A stretch of DNA of 36,097 nt from positions 1 through 36,097 of the forward strand of contig JAFYWH010000014.1 in the NCBI GenBank assembly GCA_017558175.1. The letters run 5' to 3'. This stretch comes from Bacteroidaceae bacterium. Lineage in GTDB: Bacteria > Bacteroidota > Bacteroidia > Bacteroidales > Bacteroidaceae. The notes beneath the pieces were generated by a model. It had not been told where the DNA came from, did no database searches, and saw only the letters and a list, made by a program, of their open reading frames with translations. A program made the position numbers and the translations under genes. This document shows positions 23,389-32,086 of the stretch, one piece after another (the first letter of the stretch is position 1; each line of letters starts with the position of its first letter).

Positions 23389-23937
23389 CAATATCCTTTT
23401 CACTTCGGCCGGAACTCCCGCCACCATGGAATCATCGGGAATATCCTTCGTAACCACACTACCAGCTGCTACGATGCATCGATTGCCGATGGTGACTCCC
23501 GGACAGACTATCACTCCGCCTCCCAGCCAACAATCTTCGCCAATGGTGATAGGAGTGCCCGTTTCTTGAGGTTTGCGTCGTTCCACATAGTCCATCGGAT
23601 GGCTGGGAGTGTAGAACTGGCAATTCGGACCTATCTTGGTGTTCTTCCCGATTCGGATAAAGGCACTATCCAGCATTGTGGCATTGTAGTTGATGAATAC
23701 ATTTTCATCCAACAGAATCCCCGTGCCATGGTCGCAATGGAAAGGCGGACAGATCATCGAAGTCTGTGGAATGCCGGGAATCAACTCTTCCAGCACTTCC
23801 CGATAGTCTTCGTCGTGGATGGTCATGGTGCGCAAACGGGCACAAAGTTTCTGAGCACGGACAATGCTCGCCAAAACTTCGGCATCGGCAAACGAATAAA
23901 GCTCCCCGCTCCGCATTTTTTCCAATTCTGCCTTCAT
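23380..23937 (-). CDS. Maltose/galactoside O-acetyltransferase-like hexapeptide acetyltransferase
   Basis: These trimeric left-handed beta-helix enzymes transfer acetyl from acetyl-CoA to sugars. The 185-residue protein has the family's N-terminal cap (MKAELEKMRSGELYSF), hexapeptide repeats from about 72 to 170 (IRIGKNTKIG, ITIGEDCWLGGGVIVCPGVTIG, CIVAAGSVVTKDI) and the catalytic-His segment FYTPSHPMD with H113. Substrate is not readable. It starts 20 bp after the GH20 gene, so co-transcription is likely. Its last codons and stop come from triple-palindrome element copy 3. Confidence 0.92.
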   Translation of the reverse strand: MKAELEKMRSGELYSFADAEVLASIVRAQKLCARLRTMTIHDEDYREVLEELIPGIPQTSMICPPFHCDHGTGILLDENVFINYNATMLDSAFIRIGKNTKIGPNCQFYTPSHPMDYVERRKPQETGTPITIGEDCWLGGGVIVCPGVTIGNRCIVAAGSVVTKDIPDDSMVAGVPAEVKRILNV

Positions 23938-23957
23938 GACTTGGCTATTTTTTAGTT

Positions 23958-26123
23958 CTACTTGATTTCCAATGGTTGGATGATGACATATTCTTCGGCA
24001 TCGCTGATTCCATCCGATACGATTCGCAAGGCATGAATGCCCTTCTGTGGTCGCAAAACAAACAGACCATTCGAAAGTTTGCCTACTTCTTCGAATGTTT
24101 GGCCATCGTAGCTCACTTCGATATGTCCATTGTATATCAATCGACGGAACAGATGCTTGTATCCGGTGATAATCTTGATATACGAAGCATCAAGCACTTC
24201 CTTGAACTTGAATTCCACCCAATCGCCCGCCTTGGCTGCTCGAGTGCTGGTTGCATCGCCCTTGTAAGTGATGCAACGGTCCAAGGAACGGTTCTCGCGG
24301 AAAGGAAGCGAAGAAGTAGCCGTACACTCCGGATTGAGATAAGTATAATACTCCGGCAAACCGATTTCTGCACTTCGTCCGCTCATCAGTCGGCTTTGGA
24401 AAGTGACATAAGGAGCCAAGGCTGCATCCAAAGGTTCCCGATATTCACATTCCTGATCCGTACGGATGTCCTTATAATAAAGCTTCGATCCATCTTCTAC
24501 CGATGCGATGATCTTGCCTTCTTCTACCTTCACCACCGGAGAAGCCAGACGGAAGGTGGCATTCAAGGCCGACAATCGGTCATAGAACGAACCTTGCAAT
24601 ACCTGTAACATTTCTTCATACGATCGGCGCGACTTGCTCCAGGCCACTTCGGACACTCCAAACAAGCGAGGGAAGAGCATATATTCCAAATAATCGGAAA
24701 AACGTCCCTCCGGAGAAATGTTGGACAAATAGATTTCCGACCAAAAGGCACCTTCTATGCCGGCAATGTTCTTCCGTTGGGCATCGCTGAATCCGGCATC
24801 TTCAAATGTAAAGTCACAAATGGTCTGGAGTGACAATCCTTGTCGCGAACTATGACCCTTTTCGTGAGGAGACTGACGTTTGTCCAAATAAAACACACTA
24901 CTTGGCATGATGATGGTAGGATAACCTTGCTCGGTAGTCTGCAAGCATTGCTTTACACCTCGCCAACCGGTCACCATAGTTGTAGTAGGCAAAAGACCAC
25001 CATCTACAGCCTCATCCCATACCATCGACTTCTTAGTGTACTTGGCCAACATATCCGTTACCCTATTGATGAAGTATTGCTCCAATTGGGCTGCATTCTC
25101 CAATCCTTTCTCCTTCATGAGTTGTTGACAATCGGGACATTCCTTCCACCACTTGAAGCTCACTTCATCGCCACCAATGTGAATATATTCCGAAGGGAAG
25201 ATCTCAACCATCTCCTTCACAATATCTTCTATCAGCTGATAATTGCTTTCTTTCGCCACACACCATACATCTCGCAAATCCATCCCGTTGGTATACGAAG
25301 TGTCCGGAGTATAGTTGCATCGGATATCGGGATGAACCGTACCAATCGACTTGCTATGTCCAGGCATATCTATTTCGGGAATGACCTCTATGTTACGTTG
25401 GGCGGCATAAGCTACAATTTCCCTCAACTGGTCTTGTGTATAGTAACCTCCATACTTTTGGAAGAAACTTCCATAAATGGGATGCAAAGGTGAATCTCCT
25501 CCTCGATAACCTCCCAATTCGGCCAAGTGTGGATACTTCTTCACTTCCATTCGCCATCCCGGAGAATCCACCAAATGGAAATGAAGTTTGTTCAGCTTGC
25601 AATAAGCCATGTAGTCCAACACTCGCTTCACCTCATCTACCGGCTGAAACGTACGAGCCACATCCAAGAGAAAACCACGATAGGTATACTGAGGTGCATC
25701 CTTGATTTCTACACAAGGTACTTCCACCGGAAATTCCGCATGCTTGGCATAAACTTCAGGAGGAAGAATCTGAAGCAAAGACTGAATGCCATTGAACACA
25801 CCACCATAATCGCCACCACGAATCTCAATTCCTTTCTTGTGAATGGTCAATTTATATTCCTCCTTACCCAATTCCTTGTCAAGCTTCAAGCGCAAGGCAT
25901 TGTTCTTTCTTTGCTTCTTGGTGTCGAGAGGAAGATACTCGAGCAAATAATCGGCTACTTCTTCCAGTTCCTTATCGAAAACAAGAGAAGTCCGGCTATT
26001 GACAACAAAGCTGCTTTCTCCCTTCACCACCGATAAAGGTTGAGGAATGATATTTACCACTTGGTCGGCCCAAACCGACACCTGTACAAACAATAGAATG
26101 ATTGAGATTAATAAAGGTTTCAT
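23958..26123 (-). CDS. GH20 beta-N-acetylhexosaminidase, secreted
   Basis: GH20 enzymes release terminal GlcNAc/GalNAc from glycans by substrate-assisted catalysis. The 721 residues comprise a signal peptide (1-19), the GH20b domain (about 22-140), the GH20 barrel (about 144-490) with catalytic D319-E320 in HIGGDEVSFKWW, and a C-terminal discoidin-like region. The strand motif HFHLVDSPGWRMEVKKYPHL (181-200) has SP where DQ is common. The localisation is probably periplasmic or outer membrane; no lipobox Cys is seen. The enzyme fits host mucin or N-glycan foraging. It leads the operon with the acetyltransferase and is divergent from the lipocalin; a -7 match TATTTTTG lies at 26164-26171. Confidence 0.95.
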   Translation of the reverse strand: MKPLLISIILLFVQVSVWADQVVNIIPQPLSVVKGESSFVVNSRTSLVFDKELEEVADYLLEYLPLDTKKQRKNNALRLKLDKELGKEEYKLTIHKKGIEIRGGDYGGVFNGIQSLLQILPPEVYAKHAEFPVEVPCVEIKDAPQYTYRGFLLDVARTFQPVDEVKRVLDYMAYCKLNKLHFHLVDSPGWRMEVKKYPHLAELGGYRGGDSPLHPIYGSFFQKYGGYYTQDQLREIVAYAAQRNIEVIPEIDMPGHSKSIGTVHPDIRCNYTPDTSYTNGMDLRDVWCVAKESNYQLIEDIVKEMVEIFPSEYIHIGGDEVSFKWWKECPDCQQLMKEKGLENAAQLEQYFINRVTDMLAKYTKKSMVWDEAVDGGLLPTTTMVTGWRGVKQCLQTTEQGYPTIIMPSSVFYLDKRQSPHEKGHSSRQGLSLQTICDFTFEDAGFSDAQRKNIAGIEGAFWSEIYLSNISPEGRFSDYLEYMLFPRLFGVSEVAWSKSRRSYEEMLQVLQGSFYDRLSALNATFRLASPVVKVEEGKIIASVEDGSKLYYKDIRTDQECEYREPLDAALAPYVTFQSRLMSGRSAEIGLPEYYTYLNPECTATSSLPFRENRSLDRCITYKGDATSTRAAKAGDWVEFKFKEVLDASYIKIITGYKHLFRRLIYNGHIEVSYDGQTFEEVGKLSNGLFVLRPQKGIHALRIVSDGISDAEEYVIIQPLEIK

Positions 26124-26204
26124 CTTTCAATAGGTTTTCAATGCAACGAAATGAATGGACGAACAAAAATAAGGATTTTCCGTTATAATGGAAATAAATA
26201 ACCT

Positions 26205-26747
26205 ATGAAAAAGTACATCCATTATTTATATGCCTTCCCTATTCTGGCTGCTCTATTGGCACATAGTTCTTTCCAATCTCCCGACTATACTCCGGTAGAT
26301 CGCCAAACCGTATCTTCGCTGAATGTAGAGCGCTATATGGGTAAGTGGTATGAAATAGCCCGTTTCAATCATTCTTTCGAAAAAGGAATGACGCATGTAG
26401 TGGCCGAATACACCTTATTGCCCGATGGAAAAATCCAAGTACTCAACCAAGGAATGAAGAATGGAGAAATGAAGAATATTTTAGGAAAAGCCAAACAACC
26501 CGATCCGGAACAATCGCCCGGCCAACTGAAGGTATCGTTCTTTCTATGGTTTTATTCGGATTATAACATTATGGAACTTGATCCCGACTATCAGTATGCC
26601 CTTGTAGGAAGCAGCTCTGACAATTATTTGTGGATATTGAGCCGTACCCCCGAAATGCCGAAAAAAAAGCTGGATGACTATCTCCGAATCATCCAGCAAC
26701 GAGGATACGACCTCTCCAAACTCATTTGGGTGAAACAAGGGAATTAA
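26205..26747 (+). CDS. Bacterial lipocalin (Blc-like)
   Basis: Lipocalins are small beta-barrel carriers of lipids or hydrophobic ligands. The signature GKWYEIARF is at 46-54, and the second conserved block YALVGSSSDNYLWILSRTP (about 126-144) is present; length 180 is typical of Blc. The N-terminal hydrophobic stretch (5-20) is a signal or anchor, but no lipobox Cys follows, unlike E. coli Blc. Its TAA overlaps the stop of the convergent GDPD gene in TTAA. Confidence 0.92.
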   Translation: MKKYIHYLYAFPILAALLAHSSFQSPDYTPVDRQTVSSLNVERYMGKWYEIARFNHSFEKGMTHVVAEYTLLPDGKIQVLNQGMKNGEMKNILGKAKQPDPEQSPGQLKVSFFLWFYSDYNIMELDPDYQYALVGSSSDNYLWILSRTPEMPKKKLDDYLRIIQQRGYDLSKLIWVKQGN

Positions 26748-27496
26748 CGAAGCAATTCCTTTGTTTCCAAAGGTTGGTCGGTAGTGATATAATCCACCTT
26801 CATATCGATGAACTTCTGCATGTTCTCAATCTTATTCACCGTCCAGACATTGACTTTCATTCCCAACTCATGAGCTTCCTTCACCCATTCAGGATGTTTG
26901 AAAAGCACATTCTGATTGTAGTCAATACCATTAATGCCTTTCTTCTTCAGTTCGGCAGGAGCAATATCGCCATTCAGATAAGCAATTTCTGAATTTGGTG
27001 TATGCTTAACCAATTGTTCACATACATTCAAACTGAAAGCAATATATTCCACTTGCTTTTCCAAGTTCATCTTCTTTACCATCTTCACCACATCTGCCAC
27101 TACCTGGTTTTCCACTTCCTTGCTCTTGTGCGATTTGATTTCAAGAATCAACTGGATATCCTGTTTCTTGCCTTTTTTGAGATACTTCTTCAGGTTAGGA
27201 AGTTTTTCACCATTGGCCAAGCGGATTTTCTTCAATTGCTTATAAGGAGTCTCGGCAATCACGAATCCTTGGAACTTGGAATCATGGTTCACAATCAGTT
27301 TTCCATCCGAAGTTACCTGAACATCAAATTCCGAACCATAGAGCTTTTCATCGGCTGCCTTTTCCAAAGCTGTGATGGAATTTTGTGCCGATCCTTCTGT
27401 CTTCCAAAAACCACGATGAGCAATCACTTGAGTTTGTGCTTGCAAACCCATGAAGCAAGCTACGAGTGCAAATGCACTAAGAAACATTCTTTTCAT
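26744..27496 (-). CDS. Glycerophosphodiester phosphodiesterase family protein, secreted
   Basis: GDPD enzymes hydrolyse glycerophosphodiesters to glycerol 3-phosphate and alcohol. From ATG 27496 (MKRMFLSAFALVACFMG) the protein has 250 residues; ATG 27505 would add three residues (MIQ) before the basic start of the signal peptide. Active-site residues are H27-R28 (AHRG), E56/D58 (SEFDV) and H71 (NHD). Cleavage after LQA or lipidation at C14 (LVAC) are both possible. It is convergent with the lipocalin; a shared phospholipid theme is tempting but only inference. Confidence 0.9.
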   Translation of the reverse strand: MKRMFLSAFALVACFMGLQAQTQVIAHRGFWKTEGSAQNSITALEKAADEKLYGSEFDVQVTSDGKLIVNHDSKFQGFVIAETPYKQLKKIRLANGEKLPNLKKYLKKGKKQDIQLILEIKSHKSKEVENQVVADVVKMVKKMNLEKQVEYIAFSLNVCEQLVKHTPNSEIAYLNGDIAPAELKKKGINGIDYNQNVLFKHPEWVKEAHELGMKVNVWTVNKIENMQKFIDMKVDYITTDQPLETKELLR

Positions 27497-27548
27497 TTGT
27501 ATCATTTTTTAAGATTGAACAAATATATCCATTTATTCTGAGTTATGA

Positions 27549-29609
27549 CTAAAATTTCCATCGCAATTGCAAATAAAGGTCACTTTTTATATTTCCATCA
27601 ATTTGTTCCAATCCCGAACCAATGACTTCGCGATTTCGATAATGTGTCCATCCATACTTGGCTTGGAAAATGAAATTTTTATTTAACTCATAGCGGGCAT
27701 GGAAAGCCAGTCGCTCGCCTTCGCCATAAAACGAAGGGATGGAAAACGAATAAAGCAATCCTTTTTCGTAAAGACTGATTCGGGAAGCGTAATCGTCCGT
27801 ATGAAACCAAGCAGCACTAGCATCCAATTGCAAAGGAAGTTTCTTGAATGTATAACCGATGCTTTGTCCTATCAACACCCCTTGTGAAGGTTCCGATTGT
27901 TGGAACGAATAATAAACCGCATCGATGGTAGTTTTCAACAACAGTTCATTAATAGGTGAATAATTCAACTGATACTTCCATTTATGTTGGTTATAGGGAA
28001 GGGTAAGCTTGTTTTCATCCTCATCCGTGTAGTCTTTATACTTGGTTTTATACCGGTATCTTATGAACATGTCCAGTTCATAACGTGGTGAATAACTTAT
28101 TTGCAAAACTCCATCGAATCCTTGTGTTCCGTTCTTGCTCATCTGGTATTTCTGCCATGGAAAATAGAAGTAATCGCCATAAGCCGTTAGTTTGATGTGC
28201 TTTAACAAGCTGGTTTCCATGCCTATATAAAATCCGCTTTCGTTTTGCACCGAAGTTCCTTCGCCAATGGAACGAGCATAAATGCTCTGATAAGCCACAT
28301 CGTAGAATCGGTTCATAACCCATAATTGGAATCCGGATTTCGGTGAATAACTTAAAGTGTTCAAAGTAGCTATCTTACCATTCTTGTCTACAGCTGTTTC
28401 TCCTGATAAGGAAAACTTTTTCCAATAGAAGCGATAATTCACACCGGTGTTGAAAAAATCACGGCCACGAGCATAGTATTTATTGTAATCCCGATAAGTG
28501 GGATTCAACACCTTGTTGAAAACATTATAAACAGCTGTTAAACCAACCTCTGCATTCTTTCCGTTATAATATAGATGACTGCCTATCAACTGGTTAGTAA
28601 AGGTATTCTTCTTTTCATAATCCCTTGGAATACGATGATAACCATCTTCTTTAATAGAAGTTATGAACTGGTTATCAACAATGCCATCCATGTTCCGATA
28701 GGAGTAAAAAGCATCGGCAGTCCATCGGTTGGCTATGCGATAACTGGCAGCTATTCCTTGAAAATAATTGTATTCATCCGTAGAAGAATGTTTCTTGATG
28801 CCTCTTGCCTTATTTCCTAAAGTGGAAAGAGTAGCTGTTTTCCCCATACTGAAATCGGTATTCATCACTAAACCAGCACCATAGCTCAATCGATAATTAC
28901 CCAAAGCCAATGTACGAAGCCTACCCATATCCTTTATTAACAAGTATGGTGAATAATAATCATAACCTTTCTTGTTTTCACCGACAAAAAAGGTTTCACC
29001 GGCATCTTTTTCAGCTGTCAATCCCCAATAAACATGGTCACTATAACGGAAACTATAGCGGACATTATTATAATAAGAACAACCTAAATAGCGCTTATTG
29101 GGATTCTCTTGAATGTATTCTTTAGTGAATGGCTGATAGCCTTCCTTAACATAAAGAGGAATATCCACACGTGTTGATAACTCCTGTTTTCCATATTTAA
29201 AAACATTCTTCCAACTGAATTTATCTTCCTCTTTTTCAGCCTCTTGAAAAGTTATAAACAGTTTTAAACAACGGGCGGTTTGTTTGTCCATTCCTTCCAC
29301 CATCATCAACTCTTTTTCACTAAGCATCGGACCATATTTGTGGAGATAATACAGGATATTTTCTATCAGCTGATCGGATAAAAAAGGGAAACGCTCCAGT
29401 TCTTCTTTCGTGATACCATTAATAGAAATGGGATGTTCTTTCCATTCAGCCAGATCTTCCATCAGGCTTTCCAAGGCGGAAGTATTGCCATCGGCATTAC
29501 TCACCAATTGCTCCACAATTTCAACCCAAGATTCTTGTGCGGACAAGTTATTCACAGAGAAGGACACTGAAATACAAGCAATTAACAATATTTTCAACCA
29601 TCGGTTCAT
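27549..29609 (-). CDS. Helix-hairpin-helix domain protein with C-terminal outer-membrane beta-barrel
   Basis: The 686-residue protein has a signal peptide ending near LSAQE (25), a helical HhH/ComEA-like part (about 40-118: SINGITKEELERFPFLSDQ, then a second hairpin around MMVEGMDKQTARCLKLF) and a long region of alternating aromatic strands typical of an outer-membrane barrel. It ends in LYLQLRWKF, a C-terminal Phe as in barrel insertion signals. This architecture is widespread in Bacteroidetes, of unknown function. It stands alone and is divergent from DUF4294. Confidence 0.85.
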   Translation of the reverse strand: MNRWLKILLIACISVSFSVNNLSAQESWVEIVEQLVSNADGNTSALESLMEDLAEWKEHPISINGITKEELERFPFLSDQLIENILYYLHKYGPMLSEKELMMVEGMDKQTARCLKLFITFQEAEKEEDKFSWKNVFKYGKQELSTRVDIPLYVKEGYQPFTKEYIQENPNKRYLGCSYYNNVRYSFRYSDHVYWGLTAEKDAGETFFVGENKKGYDYYSPYLLIKDMGRLRTLALGNYRLSYGAGLVMNTDFSMGKTATLSTLGNKARGIKKHSSTDEYNYFQGIAASYRIANRWTADAFYSYRNMDGIVDNQFITSIKEDGYHRIPRDYEKKNTFTNQLIGSHLYYNGKNAEVGLTAVYNVFNKVLNPTYRDYNKYYARGRDFFNTGVNYRFYWKKFSLSGETAVDKNGKIATLNTLSYSPKSGFQLWVMNRFYDVAYQSIYARSIGEGTSVQNESGFYIGMETSLLKHIKLTAYGDYFYFPWQKYQMSKNGTQGFDGVLQISYSPRYELDMFIRYRYKTKYKDYTDEDENKLTLPYNQHKWKYQLNYSPINELLLKTTIDAVYYSFQQSEPSQGVLIGQSIGYTFKKLPLQLDASAAWFHTDDYASRISLYEKGLLYSFSIPSFYGEGERLAFHARYELNKNFIFQAKYGWTHYRNREVIGSGLEQIDGNIKSDLYLQLRWKF

Positions 29610-29692
29610 AACTTTTCTTATTCTATTTTTAAGTTAAATAGTTCTATTAATTACTACTCATATCCCATTTCTTTATTACTTTTACAGCGAAA

Positions 29693-30289
29693 ATGAAAAG
29701 AATATTATTTTCGGCATTCTTCCTTTCCTTTATGGCCGTCCATTCGAATGCCCAAGAACAGACGACTACCATGAACGGATACCTGGTACCTGCCTGCATA
29801 TACGAAGGCGATACCATCGCTTCCTTGCGTATGCCTACGCTCTATGTGTTCAAGCCTATGAACTTCAAGAACAATAAGCAACGTCAACAATATAACCGCT
29901 TGGTACACAATGTGAAGAAGACTTTACCTATAGCCAAGGAAGTTAATCGGGCCATCATTGAAACCTACGAATTCCTATTGACGCTCCCCGATGATAAAGC
30001 CAGAGAAAAACATCTGCAAGCTGTGGAAAAGAGTGTGAAAGAACAATATACTCCGCGAATGAAGAAATTAACCTTATCGCAAGGAAAGTTGTTGATAAAG
30101 TTAATAAACCGCGAAACAGATTCTTCTTCCTTCGAATTGGTGAAGGCCTTCTTAGGCCCATTCAAAGCCGGTTTCTATCAGGCATTTGCAGCCATATTCG
30201 GTGCAAGCCTGAAGAAAGAATACCATCCCGAAGGAGAAGATGCTATGATTGAACAAATTGTTTTGCTTGTGGAAAGCGGACAGATATAA
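29693..30289 (+). CDS. DUF4294 secreted protein
   Basis: The 198-residue protein has a signal peptide cleaved after about residue 20 (VHSNAQEQ), then a short beta-rich segment MNGYLVPACIYEGDTIASLR and a helical remainder (NNKQRQQYNRLVHNVKKTLP onward). The pattern matches the DUF4294 proteins of Bacteroidales, whose role is unknown. It is divergent from the HhH-barrel gene (83-bp gap) and ends 7 bp before the stop of the convergent methyltransferase. Confidence 0.82.
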   Translation: MKRILFSAFFLSFMAVHSNAQEQTTTMNGYLVPACIYEGDTIASLRMPTLYVFKPMNFKNNKQRQQYNRLVHNVKKTLPIAKEVNRAIIETYEFLLTLPDDKAREKHLQAVEKSVKEQYTPRMKKLTLSQGKLLIKLINRETDSSSFELVKAFLGPFKAGFYQAFAAIFGASLKKEYHPEGEDAMIEQIVLLVESGQI

Positions 30290-30296
30290 ACCGCTT

Positions 30297-30824
30297 TTAA
30301 ATCATACGCTTGGCAAATTCCCAAAGCACAATACCTGTTGTAACCGACACGTTCAGAGAGTGTTTCGTACCATATTGAGGAATTTCGATGCATCCGTCGC
30401 AAGCATTCACTACTTCCTGTTGAACACCTTTCACTTCGTTTCCCATCACGATGGCATATTTCTTGTCGGCATCCAATGACAATTGATCAAGCATCGTACT
30501 ACCTTCTACCTGTTCGATAGCCAATACCGTATAACCCTCATTATGAAGTTCTTCCACAGCTTCCAAGGTATGCTTCTTGTATACCCAATCCACAGAATCT
30601 TCCGCTCCGAGGGCTGTCTTGTGCATTTCCGGATGTGGAGGAGTGGCTGTAATACCACATAAATAAATACGATTCACCAAAAAGGCATCCGAAGTGCGGA
30701 ATACCGAACCAATGTTGTGCAAACTACGTACTTCATCCAGTACAACCACCAGCGGCAACTTGTCTGCCTGCTTGAATTCATCCACACTCATTCGGTTCAA
30801 TTCCGTTATTTTAAGCTTTCTCAT
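30297..30824 (-). CDS. SpoU (TrmH)-family RNA 2'-O-methyltransferase
   Basis: SPOUT enzymes methylate ribose 2'-OH in tRNA or rRNA with SAM. ATG at 30824 (MRKLKITELN) is preferred to 30833 by similarity to the family start; 175 residues. Motif 1 is SLHNIGSVFRTSDAF (with the catalytic Asn and Arg), motif 2 AIVMGNEVKGV, and motif 3 GTKHSLNVSVTTGIVLWEF. This is the short single-domain form, with no N-terminal substrate-binding domain, so the target nucleotide is unknown. A perfect -7 box TATCTTTG is at 30847-30854 on the minus strand. Confidence 0.92.
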   Translation of the reverse strand: MRKLKITELNRMSVDEFKQADKLPLVVVLDEVRSLHNIGSVFRTSDAFLVNRIYLCGITATPPHPEMHKTALGAEDSVDWVYKKHTLEAVEELHNEGYTVLAIEQVEGSTMLDQLSLDADKKYAIVMGNEVKGVQQEVVNACDGCIEIPQYGTKHSLNVSVTTGIVLWEFAKRMI

Positions 30825-31109
30825 ACGATACAATTTTTTTCGGCATCAAAGATAATACTTATTCTCATAACTCGGTTGATAACTGTTGAAAACATGTAGA
30901 AACTCAGGGGACATTTTTTGAAAAATAATTCTTGCATAATTCAAAATCTCCTATATAGAAACCAACAAATGAACTCTCCAAAAAAGTTAGCAAAAAGTTA
31001 AGCACGAAATATCAACACCTTTTCAGCCCGTTTTCAAGTGTTCATTATCGGAAAGTTTTTAACTATGCATATTATCAACCGTTTGTTAATAAAGTACGTA
31101 AATAGGGTT

Positions 31110-31146
31110 ATATCAGCCTATAAGCCTGTTCGTAGCTTACTGATAT
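31110..31146. repeat. Hairpin-forming inverted repeat in intergenic DNA
   Basis: ATATCAG (31110-31116) pairs with CTGATAT (31140-31146), and TAAGC (31121-31125) with GCTTA (31135-31139), leaving a 4-base bulge and a 9-base loop. No T-run follows, so it is not a normal terminator. The surrounding stretch 30855-31302 shows no gene. Confidence 0.5.
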
Positions 31147-31302
31147 CTCACATTCATGGTCAAATAACTTTTCTGGCAAGAAAAGGGCTACTTTTTTACT
31201 AACAGTATTAACAGGCAATCATCATTAGTATAAATCTCTTTTTTGAAAGAAGGAGAAAAAATATAAATATTATGAGTTAATACTAATGGTTGATAAGTGG
31301 GT

Positions 31303-31622
31303 ATGTTGCTGAATGGTGATGTGTTGTTTGGAATGATGCTTGCTATGTGTACTAATCGTTCTCTATGGAAAGATAGTGTATTCGATAAAGGAGCTCTGGA
31401 TACCTATGTGCCGATATAGTCGAAATTTAAGGGCGTAGTAGTGAAATAGGCCAATAAGGTAGCTCATACCATCGGATTGCTGAAACATGCCGTAAACGGC
31501 CTGAAAAAGGATTGTATTGCGGTTTCAGAAAGTGGTATCTTGTACGAAAAGCAAAGAGTAGCCAAGAAAGCTATGGAGCCTTCTTGTTAATGTTGGAGAT
31601 CTCTGAAAAGTTGGGATTGTAA
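31303..31622 (+). pseudogene. Decayed gene of unknown family, two in-frame TAG codons and a frameshift
   Basis: From ATG 31303 the frame reads as protein-like sequence (LFGMMLAMCTNRSLWKDSVF, then ALDTYVPI), interrupted by TAG at 31417-31419 and TAG at 31447-31449, and continues with KVAHTIGLLKHAVNGLKKD and ESGILYEKQRVAKKAME. It then stops, but loss of one base near 31577 would restore KKAMEAFLLMLEISEKLGL and a stop at 31620-31622. Length and composition suggest a once-functional gene of about 105 codons. I do not recognise the family. Triple-palindrome copy 4 starts 18 bp after the restored stop, as for real gene ends. Confidence 0.6.
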
Positions 31623-31640
31623 CCTTGAATACATAAACTG

Positions 31641-31703
31641 AAAACGCCTTGACGTTTTAGTCAAAACGCCTAAGCATTTTAATTGAAACGTCAGGGCGTT
31701 TTT
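31641..31703. repeat. Triple-palindrome element, copy 4
   Basis: Units AAACGCCTTGACGTTT (31642), AAACGCCTAAGCATTT (31664) and AAACGTCAGGGCGTTT (31686) have the exact 22-bp period. Units 1 and 3 pair at all 16 positions with one U-G. Compared with copy 2, an A-U replaces a G-U at stem position 11 and a U-G replaces U-A at position 8, so pairing is kept while sequence varies. T-run at the right end. It sits just after the decayed gene. Confidence 0.88.
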
Positions 31704-31818
31704 CTTTATTCGCTTTATTCACCATTTTCAACCGAGAATTCACTAAAGGTTGAAAACTTATGAACGCTTGTTGAATGGATTGTTGCCGGAGTATGGAATT
31801 TGAAAGGGATAGAAAACA

Positions 31819-31850
31819 AAAAAGGAGAAAACTTTCGTTTCCTCCTTTTT
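31819..31850 (-). terminator. Terminator downstream of tRNA-Gln
   Basis: AAAAAGGAGAAAAC (31819-31832) and GTTTCCTCCTTTTT (31837-31850) pair with one mismatch around TTTC. Read on the minus strand the stem starts 2 bp after the tRNA CCA end and finishes in a T-run, so it ends the tRNA transcript. Confidence 0.85.
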
Positions 31851-31852
31851 GT

Positions 31853-31926
31853 TGGTTGGACTACCAGGATTCGAACCTGGACAAACAGAACCAAAACCTG
31901 TTGTGCTACCATTACACCATAGTCCA
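31853..31926 (-). tRNA. tRNA-Gln, anticodon UUG
   Basis: On the minus strand the acceptor stem TGGACTA pairs with TAGTCCA, followed by discriminator A and an encoded CCA (31853-31855). The T arm CCAGGTTCGAATCCTGG is perfect. The anticodon loop TTTTGGT gives anticodon TTG, reading CAA. The D arm region is GGTGTAATGGTAGC. It has its own promoter and terminator and stands alone. Confidence 0.97.
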
Positions 31927-31955
31927 ATCATTAGTGCTTTCCTTGAAAAGCGATG

Positions 31956-31987
31956 CAAAGATAGAGGTTTTATTATTTTCCTCCAAA
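31956..31987 (-). promoter_or_regulatory. tRNA-Gln promoter
   Basis: On the minus strand TTTG (31984-31987), exactly 20 bp, then TATCTTTG (31956-31963) is a perfect Bacteroidetes promoter 30 bp before the tRNA 5' end. Confidence 0.85.
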
Positions 31988-32086
31988 TAAAAAGAACGTT
32001 TTTTTTCGTTTTTAGGCTCTTTTCCTGCTTAAAAGGATTTTAAATGCATTTTAATTCAAATTGTATGCAAGTAATAAACTAAAGGA

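Noticed and set aside
31417..31449. Amber codon recoding (pyrrolysine or suppression)
   Set aside because: The same frame also needs a frameshift repair, and nothing supporting TAG recoding is in the window; decay is simpler.
31758..32043. Small open frames across the tRNA region on both strands
   Set aside because: They run through the tRNA-Gln gene and its terminator; no protein features.
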